A stretch of 64,000 bases of DNA from Nitrospirota bacterium (GCA_016194305.1 JACQBW010000033.1:1-64000); one strand, 5' to 3'; positions 1 through 8,974 are shown, numbered from the stretch's first letter. Notes: a model not told the origin generated them from the letters alone. Translations and numbers: made by a program.

Positions 1-74
1 CCGTCGGGTGAGTTTTCAACAAGGATGCGGTACTTTTGTTCCAGATCTGAAAGATGGAGATCTTTTTTCGACAT
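1..74 (-). CDS. PAS-domain protein, N-terminal fragment (runs off window)
   Basis: Only the first 24 codons are inside the window. The ATG is at position 74, and the peptide begins MSKKDLHLSDLEQKYRIL and continues VENSPDG. The Leu-Glu-x-Lys-Tyr-Arg-x-Leu-Val-Glu-x-Ser-Pro-Asp-Gly pattern is the usual opening of a PAS sensory domain in histidine kinases and diguanylate cyclases. It is not possible to say what output domain follows. No strong ribosome binding site is visible upstream; the nearest purine stretch is weak. A hairpin that looks like a terminator separates it from the genes upstream on the same strand, so it probably has its own promoter. Confidence 0.5.
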   Translation of the reverse strand, partial: MSKKDLHLSDLEQKYRILVENSPD

Positions 75-103
75 CGTTTGCTTACCGTCTCTAGAGGTAG
101 TCC

Positions 104-142
104 AAACAATAAATAAGCCTTGAAGGAATTTTCCTCCAAGGC
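104..142 (-). terminator. Rho-independent terminator, minus strand
   Basis: The inverted repeat 117-126 / 133-142 forms a 10-bp stem (one G-U pair) with a 6-nt A/T loop. On the minus strand it is followed by a T-rich tail read toward position 104. It lies downstream of the small ORF at 172-348 and before the PAS-protein start, so it probably ends the smc-side transcript. Confidence 0.6.
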
Positions 143-171
143 TCTACCAACCTGACCTCGTTCAAATCTCT

Positions 172-348
172 TTATTTATTTTTTGATGATTTCAGGATGA
201 CACCCTTCAGACGCTTGGTTCCATGATAGAAGTGATCCTTGATATATTCTCTTCTTGTCCTTTCTTCGTAGTTCTTTTCAAATAACTGCTCACGATCCAG
301 GATCGCGTCCATTCCACGATCTCCAACGCGCCCGATTGACACTTTCAT
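172..348 (-). CDS. small basic hypothetical protein
   Basis: This is a 58-residue, highly charged, basic protein with no membrane segment or motif I recognise. I chose the ATG at 348 because a GGGGG stretch lies 8 nt upstream; an in-frame ATG at 384 would add 12 residues but has no ribosome binding site. It lies on the same strand as smc, about 160 nt downstream, and ahead of a terminator hairpin, which supports it being transcribed. The product ends in a Lys/Ser-rich tail. It could be a real small gene or a chance ORF; position and ribosome binding site are the only support. Confidence 0.35.
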   Translation of the reverse strand: MKVSIGRVGDRGMDAILDREQLFEKNYEERTRREYIKDHFYHGTKRLKGVILKSSKNK

Positions 349-512
349 ACGAGACACCCCCATATCATTTTGCCGTTTCAACATTCAAGGAAGAACCACT
401 GAAAAAGATTCCTTCTTCCAAAAATGATTCAACCGGCAACGTTTCTATTAGGATCCGACGACGCATCTCAGGGTACCAGAGTTTTTGAAATTCTGTCAAG
501 ACTTCTCGCGTT

Positions 513-3500
513 TCAGGAAATGACCGGCTGCAGTTCGCCACTTTGTTCCGCCTGATTCATCCTGACCGATATCAGCTTCGATATGCCAGGATCTTCCTGA
601 GTTACTCCGTACAGGATATCTGCAATTTCCATCGTCCTTTTATTATGGGTAATCACAATGAATTGTGAATGGCCTGTCATTTTTCGTAAAACAGTCGTGA
701 AACGGCGAATATTCTCTTCGTCGAGAGGAGCATCAATCTCATCAAGAATGCAGAATGGGCTTGGGTGGATGAGAAATGAGGCGAAAAGAAGTGCAATAGC
801 AGTCAGCGCCTTCTCCCCTCCGGATAACATGGATACATTTCTCACTTTTTTCCCCGGCGGCTGAACGATGATATCGACTCCGGATTCAAACGGATTCCCA
901 TCGTCAAGCAGAATCATCTCTGCTTTTCCACCTTCAAAAAAGGAAACAAAGACCTCCATGAATTTCTGGTTGAGCGTTACAAAAGTTTCGTTAAAAAGAG
1001 TTCGGGTCGTCTTATTGATCTTTTGAATCGCCTCCTGAAGAGAATCCACGGATTGGGTCAGGTCCGCCTCCTGGGATGAGAGAAATTTGAATCGTTCCTC
1101 GAGTTCCTTGAACTCATCAATCGCAGTGATATTCACCGGCCCGATCTGGTCGATCTTCTGTTTCAATTCAGACAAATTGGTCCTGGAAAGCTCCCAATCC
1201 AGTTCCTCATATTCACCCTCCAGCGCTTCGGCAAGACTTTTCTGATAATGGAGTTGAATGAACTCATCCAGGTGTTCTTTTTTCAGGCGGATTTCCGTCC
1301 ATTTCAAATCGAGTTCATTCTTCCTTTTCGACACTTCATCGATCTCTTTTCGGTTTAGTCGAAAACCTTCTTCCTCGCTTCTTAACATTCCGGCCAATTC
1401 TCCATGTTCTTCCACGAGACGGCTTTTGCCGCTCTTGAGGGCATCAAGAGAAACAAGTTCTTCAGAAATCGCCAAAAGGATCAGCTCCTTCTCCTGATGC
1501 GCTGTCTTCTCCTTATTCGCCAGATTAACGCAGATCTCTTCTTTCATGGCAATTTTGGCACGGGTATCAGTCTGGCTGGTCTCCAATCCTTTCAGATTGA
1601 AGCCGAGATGAATGGCCTGGTTTTTCAAGGTATTTATTTCTATTTTGATTTCAGTTAACCGGCTTCCTGCCTGTTCCTTTTCTTCCATGCTTAACTGAAG
1701 CGCCTCCTTCAATCCGGTAATACTCTCGTCCAAACGAGACCTCGACTGTTCCTTGACCACCCTTTCTTCAAGCAACAGCTGGTATTCCCGATCAATCTGA
1801 GTAAGAATTTCTTCCCCCTGCTCAAGTTCCTGCCGGTATTGTAACTCACGCTGGGATAACCTCTCACAATCATGTTTATGTTTTTCGATCTGTTTGAGCT
1901 GGGTCGCTTTCTCAATATCCAGTTGATGGAGAGAGCTATCCAGCTCCTTTCTTTCTTCTGAAGATTTGGCTGACACAGCCTGAAACCGCCCGCATTTCTC
2001 CTCCAGCAGGAGAATCTCCGCTTTGAGGTCATTGACTTCAATCTGGCGCTCTCTCATTTCTCTCTGGCGTTGAAGAAGTCCTTCTCCCCCGTTATCCTTC
2101 GAACCGCCTCGTATCGTACCTGATGCGCCAAATACCTCCCCTTCCAGCGTCACAAACGTAAAAAGGCCCCTCTTTTCTCCCCAAAGCCTGCTCGCGACTT
2201 CCATGTCAGTCACGATGACAACCTGTCTTAACAATCCTTCGACCACTTTCTCAAAACCAGGGCGAACAGTGACCATACTCATGGCGCTTCCTAAAATCTG
2301 GTCATTTATTTCATCCCATTCCGGGACCGACTGCTTGGCATGATCTCTTATTAAAAAAAGTCCCTTTCCCAGCGTTCTATCTTTCAAAAACTGAATTAAC
2401 CGGATTGCCTCCTCGGGTGAATCGATCAGAATCCCCTGCAGCCGTTCGTTTAATACCGATTCGATGGCCTTTTCAAATTCAGGTTTGACCTCGATACAAT
2501 CTGCAAGCGTGCCCAGAAGGGGTGACGCAAGCTCGCCCCCTTCTTCTGCCTTCAATAAGGCCCTGATTCCCTGAAGATAGCCCGCCCTTTTCTTCTGAAG
2601 ATCCACCAGGGATTCGAAACGGGCCCGGGTAGAATGAAGGGCCTCTTTCCTCTCGGAGAGGACTTGCTGGGCCAGCTGTATTTCGGACTGAAGCTGACGG
2701 ATCTCTTCATCGAGTTTGGACAGTGCCAGATTTTTTTCATCACACGATTCGGTAACCTGCGCCGATCTTTTGAATTCCTCTTCCTCCAGCTGTTTAGACT
2801 GCAAGTAAAGCTGATGGACTTCTTCGCACTCTTCCTTCGCTTTCTCAAGCCTTTTATGGACCTCTTCTCTTCGAGAACTTTGTGTCGCCATGCGAGCCGA
2901 AATGGCTCCCAGATCCGTAATTAATTGGTTAAGGTTTGAATGAGTCGTTTCGTATTCGATCCGGTGGCGATTGACCTTTTCAACAAGAGCGTAATCCCGT
3001 TCCTCCTGTTCCTTGAGAAGTTGAGCCCTTTCATTCAATAGGCCGTGCAAGGCAGCTTCTTCCTTTAACAATACGAGCTTTTTCAGTTCAAGCTCTTCAA
3101 AATGGGATTGATCTCTCCCCTTTTCAATCACCGCCTGACAGGCTTGCTCTCTCCACTCGGTCGTCTGCGAATCAAGAAGGGCAAGTCGCCCCTCTTTTTT
3201 CTGGAGCTCTCCCTCTTTTTCATTGACGGTTTGATTCAATCGGTTCAGCTCGCCTTCTTTCCCGGCAATTTGAAGCCGAAGCTGTTCGATTTTCAGATCC
3301 GTCTGGGTGAGCCGGGTCTGAATGGATATGAGTCGATTTTCGTATTCCGTCAGCTCCTTTTTAAGAGTCGTGGCAGAGGATTCCAGAGTTTTCCCTTCGA
3401 AAACAGATAAGGCAAGTTCCAGGTGTCGCATCTCTTTGTAAACAACCTGGTATCTTTCCGCTTTTCGGGCCTGGCGGTCCAGGGAGTTCATCTGTTTCTT

Positions 3501-4106
3501 AACTTCTGCCATGATATCCCGCACTCGTAACAAATTCTGCTGGGTTGAATCGAGCTTGCGGAGCGCTTCATTTCTCCGGATTTTGTATTTCGCGATCCCT
3601 GCAGTCTCTTCAATAATTTCTCTTCTTCTCCCGGGAGATGAATTCAGGATTTCATCCACTTTCCCCTGTTCTATAATGGTATGTCCTTTAGCCCCCGCAC
3701 CCGTATCGATCAGAAGATCCCGGATATCTTTCAATCGACAGGGAATCTTGTTGATCAAATAGTCACTCTCCCCCGATCGGTACAATCGACGGGTAATCGT
3801 AATCTCCTGGTATTCGCTGAAATCGCCCGATAACTGTCCTGTTGAAATATCTCCCAGTGTTAAGTTCACTTCTGAAAGACCGAGGCTTTTTTTGTTTTCG
3901 GTGCCATTAAAAATGACATCTTCCATTTTTTCACCTCTGAGGGTCTTGGCGCTCTGTTCTCCCAGAACCCACAAAATCGCATCCGCAATATTACTCTTGC
4001 CACATCCATTGGGACCGACTACGGCCGTCACCCCTGGCTGAAACTGAATGGTAGTCTTGTCACAAAAAGATTTAAAACCAAGGAGTTCCAATTTTTTTAA
4101 AAGCAT
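513..4106 (-). CDS. smc: chromosome segregation protein SMC
   Basis: This is a full-length, 1197-residue SMC ATPase, which acts with ScpA/ScpB to compact and segregate the chromosome. The N-terminal head has the Walker A motif GPNGCGKS at residues 31-38. Long coiled-coil arms rich in Glu, Lys, Leu and Gln flank a hinge near residues 520-660 that includes the typical Gly-rich patch FGASGTIRGGS. The C-terminal head carries the ABC signature LSGGEKALTAIALLFA and Walker B CILDEIDAPLD. The start is the ATG at 4106, preceded by GGGAGAG; it gives the canonical opening MLLKKLELLGFKSF. An upstream in-frame ATG at 4214 would add a non-conserved Cys/Phe-rich tail and was rejected. The gene appears to have its own promoter in the gap after rnr. 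Confidence 0.97.
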   Translation of the reverse strand: MLLKKLELLGFKSFCDKTTIQFQPGVTAVVGPNGCGKSNIADAILWVLGEQSAKTLRGEKMEDVIFNGTENKKSLGLSEVNLTLGDISTGQLSGDFSEYQEITITRRLYRSGESDYLINKIPCRLKDIRDLLIDTGAGAKGHTIIEQGKVDEILNSSPGRRREIIEETAGIAKYKIRRNEALRKLDSTQQNLLRVRDIMAEVKKQMNSLDRQARKAERYQVVYKEMRHLELALSVFEGKTLESSATTLKKELTEYENRLISIQTRLTQTDLKIEQLRLQIAGKEGELNRLNQTVNEKEGELQKKEGRLALLDSQTTEWREQACQAVIEKGRDQSHFEELELKKLVLLKEEAALHGLLNERAQLLKEQEERDYALVEKVNRHRIEYETTHSNLNQLITDLGAISARMATQSSRREEVHKRLEKAKEECEEVHQLYLQSKQLEEEEFKRSAQVTESCDEKNLALSKLDEEIRQLQSEIQLAQQVLSERKEALHSTRARFESLVDLQKKRAGYLQGIRALLKAEEGGELASPLLGTLADCIEVKPEFEKAIESVLNERLQGILIDSPEEAIRLIQFLKDRTLGKGLFLIRDHAKQSVPEWDEINDQILGSAMSMVTVRPGFEKVVEGLLRQVVIVTDMEVASRLWGEKRGLFTFVTLEGEVFGASGTIRGGSKDNGGEGLLQRQREMRERQIEVNDLKAEILLLEEKCGRFQAVSAKSSEERKELDSSLHQLDIEKATQLKQIEKHKHDCERLSQRELQYRQELEQGEEILTQIDREYQLLLEERVVKEQSRSRLDESITGLKEALQLSMEEKEQAGSRLTEIKIEINTLKNQAIHLGFNLKGLETSQTDTRAKIAMKEEICVNLANKEKTAHQEKELILLAISEELVSLDALKSGKSRLVEEHGELAGMLRSEEEGFRLNRKEIDEVSKRKNELDLKWTEIRLKKEHLDEFIQLHYQKSLAEALEGEYEELDWELSRTNLSELKQKIDQIGPVNITAIDEFKELEERFKFLSSQEADLTQSVDSLQEAIQKINKTTRTLFNETFVTLNQKFMEVFVSFFEGGKAEMILLDDGNPFESGVDIIVQPPGKKVRNVSMLSGGEKALTAIALLFASFLIHPSPFCILDEIDAPLDEENIRRFTTVLRKMTGHSQFIVITHNKRTMEIADILYGVTQEDPGISKLISVRMNQAEQSGELQPVIS

Positions 4107-4143
4107 CTCATTTCTCTCCCAAGAGGTTAATTTGGCTTGACAT

Positions 4144-4172
4144 TTTTTAACATGATTAGATTTAAAAAACAA
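4144..4172 (-). promoter_or_regulatory. probable sigma-70 promoter of smc
   Basis: On the minus strand TTGTTT (4172-4167) is followed after 17 nt by TAAAAA (4149-4144), with an extended TGT just upstream of the -10. It lies 38 nt before the smc ATG. The -10 is only a 4/6 match, so the call rests on the spacing and the TG element. Confidence 0.4.
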
Positions 4173-4242
4173 GAAAAAAACACAACAGGAAGGGGGCGAC
4201 TGGCACCAAAACACTACATATAGAAATAAGATGCGATCAGAC

Positions 4243-6270
4243 CTATCTTTTTGATTCTTTGGTCCTTTTTCGGTTTTCAGGCCTCACTTTATCAGATTTT
4301 CCTTTTTCAGGAATTTCATCCAGCAGGAGGAAGCGAATCTCTCTTTTTTCCAAACTGACCCCTTCGACTTTTATTCTGATAATATCTCCCAGACGATAGA
4401 CATTCCGAAATCGTGCGCCGATTAAGGAGTGTTTCTTGGCGTCGTAAATATAGTGGTCCGTGAGAGACGAGATGTGAACAAGTCCTTCCACAAAAATATG
4501 ATTCAATTCGACAAAGAGTCCGAAGGATGTGACACCGGTAATGTGTCCTTCAAATTCCTGGTCAATTTTATTGTCCATAAACCTGACTTTCTTTAATGAA
4601 ACCACTTCACGCTCCGCATTCACGGAAACCCGCTCGCATGCCGAGCAGTGCGCTGCAACCTCAGGCAATCGTTTCTTGTAATATGAGATCCGCCTGGGCG
4701 TAAATTCCCTTTTTTGGGCCTCCTTGATCAAACGATGGACCATCAAGTCGGGATAACGACGGATGGGAGACGTAAAGTGCGTATAGAATTCTGCCGCAAG
4801 ACCGAAATGTCCCGGATTCTCAGTCGAATAGACGGCCTGTTTCATCGATCGGAGCATCAGATGATTGATCAGTCTCTCTTCCACTTTTCCTTTCGCCTGA
4901 TCTAAAATTTCTTGAAAGGATTCAGGAGTCACTTTTTTGGGAAATCCCTTTAACGAAAATCCCAGGTTCAGTATGAAGAACTGGAAATCATTGATTTTTT
5001 CAGCCGAAGGCTTTTCATGGATTCTGTAAATAAATGGAAGGCCGAGATCGGCCATATGTTTGGCAACTGTTTCGTTTGCGGCAAGCATGCATTCTTCAAT
5101 GATCCGATGGGCCAGATTCCGTTCCTCTTTCAGAATTGAACTAATTTCCCCCGAAATATCGATCAGGATCTGAGGTTCCGGAAGATCAAAATCAATACTT
5201 CCTCTCTCTGATCTTCTGTTTTTTAATAGCAGTGCAAGCTCTTTCAACAAGAACAGCGTATCAAGTATTTCTTTTTTCCTCAATGATGAGCGGCCCGAAC
5301 TGTTAATGATTTCCCAAACCTCGGTATAGGTCATGCGAGCCTGACTATGAATGACACTTTCAAAAATCTGATAGCTTGTTCGATGTCCCTCTCGATCGAA
5401 TGTCATTTCAACCGAGAAGGTTAATCGGTCGACTTGAGGATTCAGACTGCAGATCCCGTTTGAAAGCGTCTCCGGGAACATGGGCACCACTTTGTCGGGG
5501 AAATAGACCGACGTTCCCCGTTCATAGGCCTCTTTGTCAAGCGGACTACCAACCGAAACATAAGTGCTCACATCGGCGATATGGACGCCAAGCTTATAAC
5601 CGCCATCGGCAAGGCGATTTATGGAAACGGCATCATCAAAATCTTTTGCATGTTCGCCATCTATCGTCAAAATGACCTCCTGACGAAGATCGCGTCTCCC
5701 ATCCATCATGTCGGGCGTGGTCTCTGTGGGAATGTGACCCGTATCAGATAGAACTTCCTGCGAAAAATGAGACGGAAGATGAAACTCCTCCATGACCATC
5801 GAAGTATCCAGCAGTGGTACATATGCCTCGCCCAGAATTTTTATAATCTTCCCTTCCGGACCTTTTTCAAATGTCGGATAGGACGTGACTTCTGCGACGA
5901 CCATCTCTCCTGTACGGGGTTTCAGGTTGTCCAAGTGGGGAATGAAAAGGTCATGGACCATCTTCCGGTCGTTTGGAACAACCCATCCCTTTCCGGATTT
6001 CTCCGTATATTTTCCCACGACATGGGCATGGGCTCTCGCCAAAACCCGGATTATTTTGCCTTCAGGCTTTCCTCTCCTGTTTTTTCCTTCAATTCGGACC
6101 GATACACGGTCGCCATGCATGGCATCAAGCATCTTGTGACGGGAGATAAAAATATCGGACTGACCGGCATTTTCGGAAAGGACGAAACCGTATCCATCGG
6201 AATGGGTCTGCAATTTCCCATCAACTTCTCGGCTGGTCTCTTTATTTTTCCTTCTTATCTTTCTCACCAT
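4243..6270 (-). CDS. rnr: ribonuclease R (RNB-family 3'-5' exoribonuclease)
   Basis: This is a 675-residue RNase II/R family exoribonuclease that degrades structured RNA processively. N-terminal cold-shock/OB domains cover about residues 15-150. The RNB catalytic domain starts near 190 and holds the metal-binding cluster DGEHAKDFDDAV (residues 204-215). A C-terminal S1 domain (GHITGVTSFGLFVELN) is followed by a Lys/Arg-rich tail typical of RNase R. It is shorter than the 813-residue E. coli enzyme because the N-terminal helix-turn-helix extension is absent. The ATG overlaps the end of the fabH-like gene by 7 nt, so translation is probably coupled. Confidence 0.93.
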   Translation of the reverse strand: MVRKIRRKNKETSREVDGKLQTHSDGYGFVLSENAGQSDIFISRHKMLDAMHGDRVSVRIEGKNRRGKPEGKIIRVLARAHAHVVGKYTEKSGKGWVVPNDRKMVHDLFIPHLDNLKPRTGEMVVAEVTSYPTFEKGPEGKIIKILGEAYVPLLDTSMVMEEFHLPSHFSQEVLSDTGHIPTETTPDMMDGRRDLRQEVILTIDGEHAKDFDDAVSINRLADGGYKLGVHIADVSTYVSVGSPLDKEAYERGTSVYFPDKVVPMFPETLSNGICSLNPQVDRLTFSVEMTFDREGHRTSYQIFESVIHSQARMTYTEVWEIINSSGRSSLRKKEILDTLFLLKELALLLKNRRSERGSIDFDLPEPQILIDISGEISSILKEERNLAHRIIEECMLAANETVAKHMADLGLPFIYRIHEKPSAEKINDFQFFILNLGFSLKGFPKKVTPESFQEILDQAKGKVEERLINHLMLRSMKQAVYSTENPGHFGLAAEFYTHFTSPIRRYPDLMVHRLIKEAQKREFTPRRISYYKKRLPEVAAHCSACERVSVNAEREVVSLKKVRFMDNKIDQEFEGHITGVTSFGLFVELNHIFVEGLVHISSLTDHYIYDAKKHSLIGARFRNVYRLGDIIRIKVEGVSLEKREIRFLLLDEIPEKGKSDKVRPENRKRTKESKR

Positions 6271-7247
6271 CGATACAACGCGGAAGCCCAGGTCACTCCT
6301 CCCCCAAACGAAGCGAATAGGAGGAGATCTCCGTTTTTTAATTTTTTCTTTGAAACCGCCTGATCCAACGTAATCGGCAGGGAAGCCGATGACGTATTCC
6401 CGTATTTTTGAATCGTCATTTCCACTTTTTCTCCCGGAATACGATATTTTTCGATTATTTTTTCAAGTAACCGAAGATTGGCCTGATGAAAGATAAAACA
6501 GGCGATCTGTTCCATTTCAATTGCCTGGGATGCAAGCGCCTCATGAATCGCCTTTCCAAAACAGAGAACCGCGCTTCGATAAACCAGGGTCCCCTTCATT
6601 TCAAGATAATGAAGGCCCTTTCGAAGCGTTTCGACCGAAGGCGGTGTTCTCGATCCTCCGGCACGAAGCTGGATATAGTCATGTTTTGTTCCGTCGGAAT
6701 GAAGATTAATCGAAAGTATTCCTTCTTTTCTTTTTGATTTGGACAATACCACGGCTCCCGCACCGTCTCCAAACAAAATTGAAGTGCCGGAATCGCGGAG
6801 ATTCAACATGCGGGACTTCACTTCGCTGGCAACAACGAGTGCATTTTTGGACCGGGTCTGTTTCAAAAAATTTTCGGCGATCGACAATCCAAAGAGAAAG
6901 CCGGAACAGGAGGCTTGAATGTCAAAGGCCGGAATCATCTTTGCCTTCAAATTCGCCTGGAGGATGCAGGCTGTAGAAGGAAACATCATATCGGGAGAGG
7001 TCGATGAAAGGACAATCAGATCAAGTTCCTTTGCGTCCAACCCAGCGTTATTCAGGGCGATTCTGGAAGCGCGCGTCGCAAGATCCGAGGAGGCCTCTTT
7101 CTCCTGGGCCCATCGCCGTTCATGGATACCGGTCTTTCTGACGATATCCCTTTCCCGGATACCGAAATGACACGCCAGATATTGGTTTGAAATTACCCTT
7201 TCAGGAAGGGAAGAGCCGGTTCCCCGGATCTCGATACCACTCTTCAT
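6264..7247 (-). CDS. fabH: 3-oxoacyl-ACP synthase III family protein (FabH-like)
   Basis: This 327-residue thiolase-fold ketosynthase would condense acetyl-CoA (or another acyl-CoA) with malonyl-ACP. The catalytic triad is present: Cys in QASCSGFLFG, His in FIFHQANLRLLEKI, and Asn in YGNTSSASLP. I chose the ATG at 7247 because it gives the canonical start MKSGIEIRGTGSSLPERV; an upstream in-frame ATG at 7331 adds a non-conserved tail and has no ribosome binding site. The chosen ATG also has none, but an extended -10 box ends exactly 6 nt upstream (see separate entry), suggesting a leaderless message. It is separate from any fab cluster and couples to rnr, so a role in specialised lipid or secondary metabolite synthesis is equally possible. 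Confidence 0.85.
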   Translation of the reverse strand: MKSGIEIRGTGSSLPERVISNQYLACHFGIRERDIVRKTGIHERRWAQEKEASSDLATRASRIALNNAGLDAKELDLIVLSSTSPDMMFPSTACILQANLKAKMIPAFDIQASCSGFLFGLSIAENFLKQTRSKNALVVASEVKSRMLNLRDSGTSILFGDGAGAVVLSKSKRKEGILSINLHSDGTKHDYIQLRAGGSRTPPSVETLRKGLHYLEMKGTLVYRSAVLCFGKAIHEALASQAIEMEQIACFIFHQANLRLLEKIIEKYRIPGEKVEMTIQKYGNTSSASLPITLDQAVSKKKLKNGDLLLFASFGGGVTWASALYRW

Positions 7248-7253
7248 TCGCGC

Positions 7254-7262
7254 ATTATAACA
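7254..7262 (-). promoter_or_regulatory. extended -10 promoter of fabH, leaderless layout
   Basis: TGTTATAAT is read on the minus strand from 7262 to 7254: TG-n plus a perfect TATAAT. Six bases separate it from the fabH ATG at 7247, so the expected transcription start is the A of the start codon. No convincing -35 is present at 16-18 nt, as is common for extended -10 promoters. Confidence 0.55.
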
Positions 7263-7345
7263 TAATTTTTCTCTAGAAATACGGGTCTCCCAAATTGAAG
7301 TGAAAGTCCATGCAAAGGATGAATCCTGCATGGGGAAAAATTAAA

Positions 7346-7374
7346 TTGAAGTTTTGCAGTGGATTTGTTATTTT
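7346..7374 (+). promoter_or_regulatory. promoter of bamD-like gene, leaderless layout
   Basis: TTGAAG (7346-7351), 17 nt, then TATTTT (7369-7374) with an extended TGT at 7366-7368. Six bases (ttttag) separate the -10 from the ATG at 7381. No Shine-Dalgarno sequence is present. The promoter is divergent from the fabH promoter. Confidence 0.55.
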
Positions 7375-7380
7375 TTTTAG

Positions 7381-8139
7381 ATGAAACAAGATTATCCTAA
7401 AATCTTCTCTTTCCGGGTCGCAAATCGCTTTCTCCGCTTCGTCATCATGACGTCAGCACTATTCTTGGTGATCGCATGCGCTTCAACTCAAAAGGACGAA
7501 TTGGGGCCGGAACTGAGAAACCTCCTGGGAATCGATGAATCGCCTTCGGAACCGCCTAAAGAAGATCTTGAAAGAACTTTTGACGCAAACACGCTGATCC
7601 GTCAGGCGGAAAATCACTATGCAAAGGAAGAATATGAGACGGCACTGGTCGAATACCAGCGATATCTCGACCTGCATCCGATCGACAGACTTGCTAATTT
7701 GGCGCGGTTCCGTATTGGATTATGCTATTATCATCAAATCAGGACGATCGACCGGGACGTCGAACCGATGCTCAAGGCACTCACGGCATTTCAAAACCTC
7801 GTTAAAGAGTCTCCGCAAAGTCTTTACGCCCAAAAGACAGAACCCTACATTGCAGAACTGAAATCCCGACTTTCTGAGAGGGAGTATTATATTGGCTATT
7901 TCTACTATAAAAAGGGCTCCTATCCCGCCGCCATCGCCCGCTTGGAGTCATTATTGAAAGAGTACCCGGATTCAGGCAAAGCGGAAGACGCACTCTTTTA
8001 CCTTGGAGCGTCTTACCAGAAGTCGGGCAATAGCGAGAAATACAAGTCCTTATTCGGGGAATTGATCCAAAAAAATCCCAAGACCCGATATCGGGAACAG
8101 ATTAATCGCATTCTCGCCGACTCTTCTCCCCTCTCCTGA
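7381..8139 (+). CDS. bamD: outer membrane assembly lipoprotein, BamD/YfiO-like
   Basis: This 252-residue lipoprotein has an N-terminal signal with a lipobox (LVIAC, Cys33), followed by TPR-type helical repeats. These include NHYAKEEYETALVEYQRYLD and YYKKGSYPAAIARLESLLKE, and a terminal FGELIQKNPKTRYREQINRIL. Length and TPR layout match BamD, the essential lipoprotein partner of BamA in outer-membrane protein assembly. Other periplasmic TPR lipoproteins (YbgF-like) are an alternative. The ATG at 7381 directly follows a promoter -10 box by 6 nt and lacks a ribosome binding site. Its TGA overlaps the ATG of the next gene by 1 nt, so it heads an operon with siroheme and DUF692 genes. Confidence 0.75.
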   Translation: MKQDYPKIFSFRVANRFLRFVIMTSALFLVIACASTQKDELGPELRNLLGIDESPSEPPKEDLERTFDANTLIRQAENHYAKEEYETALVEYQRYLDLHPIDRLANLARFRIGLCYYHQIRTIDRDVEPMLKALTAFQNLVKESPQSLYAQKTEPYIAELKSRLSEREYYIGYFYYKKGSYPAAIARLESLLKEYPDSGKAEDALFYLGASYQKSGNSEKYKSLFGELIQKNPKTRYREQINRILADSSPLS

Positions 8140-8804
8140 TGCGTTATTATCCCATTTTTGTGAATCTTGAAAATAGGATCGTGGTCGTTGTCGGGGGAGG
8201 CACCGTCGCAGAAAGGAAGGTCGTATCTCTGATCGAAGCGGGCGCAAATGTGGTTGTCATTAGCCCTGAATTGACGCCCACCCTGTCTGAAATGGTTAAG
8301 TACCGCCAGATTCATCAATTCCAACGGAATTATCAGACTGGCGACCTCAAAGGAGCTGCGCTGGTCATCGCGGCAACCAACTCATTCGACATCAATCAGA
8401 GTGTCGCAGAGGAGGCAAAGACACTTTCTCTTTTTGTGAATCATGTCAATTCTCCGGACCATTCCACATTTATCGTTCCTTCCGTCATTTCAAAAAAAGA
8501 TCTTCAAATCGCAATTTCAACGAGCGGCCAGAGTCCTGCGCTGACCCGGCAAATCCGGATCAAACTGGAAAATGAGTTTGGGTCGGAGTATGACGTTTTT
8601 ATCGACCTGCTCAGCCAGGTCAGACGTCAGCTGCATAAAATAGCGGTACCGGAGGAAAATCGGTCTGCCATTTTGAATAATCTGGTTGAGTCTGATATAT
8701 TGGATTTGCTAAAAAATCAGCAAAGGGAACGTGTCTTACAAAGGGTAAAGGAGATATCTCCACAGACTCCGATCAAATTTAAGGTAGTTGAAGATGTTAT
8801 ATAG
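8139..8804 (+). CDS. precorrin-2 dehydrogenase / sirohydrochlorin ferrochelatase (CysG N-terminal type)
   Basis: This 221-residue protein matches the N-terminal half of CysG and yeast Met8p. These enzymes oxidise precorrin-2 with NAD+ and insert Fe2+ to make siroheme, or feed the alternative heme or d1-heme branch. The Rossmann motif VVVVGGGTVAERKV lies at residues 15-28. The family signatures AATNSFDINQSVAEEA, VNSPDHSTFIVPSV and ISTSGQSPALTRQIR are all present. There is no fused uroporphyrinogen methyltransferase domain. The start overlaps the bamD-like stop by 1 nt and its end overlaps the next small gene by 11 nt, indicating one transcript. Confidence 0.92.
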   Translation: MRYYPIFVNLENRIVVVVGGGTVAERKVVSLIEAGANVVVISPELTPTLSEMVKYRQIHQFQRNYQTGDLKGAALVIAATNSFDINQSVAEEAKTLSLFVNHVNSPDHSTFIVPSVISKKDLQIAISTSGQSPALTRQIRIKLENEFGSEYDVFIDLLSQVRRQLHKIAVPEENRSAILNNLVESDILDLLKNQQRERVLQRVKEISPQTPIKFKVVEDVI

Positions 8805-8955
8805 CCTGGCACGCGCTCTCCAACTCATTGGTCTCGCGATAACCCTGGTCGTGATCATCCTTTTTTTTGACTCCAGCTATAAAATGGGGTTTCTGATGTC
8901 CGGTGCTGTCACTGGAATTGTGACCTTTTATGCGGGCTGGTTTCTTCAACAGTAA
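8794..8955 (+). CDS. 53-residue membrane peptide
   Basis: A short ORF with ATG at 8794, overlapping the end of the siroheme gene, and TAA at 8953-8955. It encodes 53 residues forming two hydrophobic helices (about 8-25 and 33-51) joined by a short polar turn, DSSYKMG. It contains no Cys. AAGG lies 9 nt before the ATG. The overlap, ribosome binding site and uniform hydrophobicity make it likely to be real. I recognise no family. It sits immediately before a DUF692-type enzyme, whose relatives modify small peptides, so a substrate or membrane-anchor role is worth considering, but nothing in the peptide resembles known MNIO precursors. Confidence 0.6.
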   Translation: MLYSLARALQLIGLAITLVVIILFFDSSYKMGFLMSGAVTGIVTFYAGWFLQQ

Positions 8956-8974
8956 TCATTCTCCGGCTTCTTAA

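Noticed and set aside
381-427. GGAAGAA ... TTCTTCC inverted repeat between smc and the small ORF
   Set aside because: Only 7 bp of A/G-rich stem with a long loop and no T run; not a convincing terminator.
4137-4142. Plus-strand TTGACA between smc and rnr
   Set aside because: No good -10 at 16-18 nt and no plus-strand gene follows; the minus-strand promoter of smc explains the region better.
4107-4214. 36-residue N-terminal extension of SMC
   Set aside because: Not conserved, Cys/Phe-rich, and the internal ATG has a good ribosome binding site and gives the canonical SMC start.
5767-6363. 198-residue plus-strand frame opposite rnr/fabH
   Set aside because: Lies wholly antisense to the conserved RNase R and FabH genes, with no ribosome binding site; a shadow frame.
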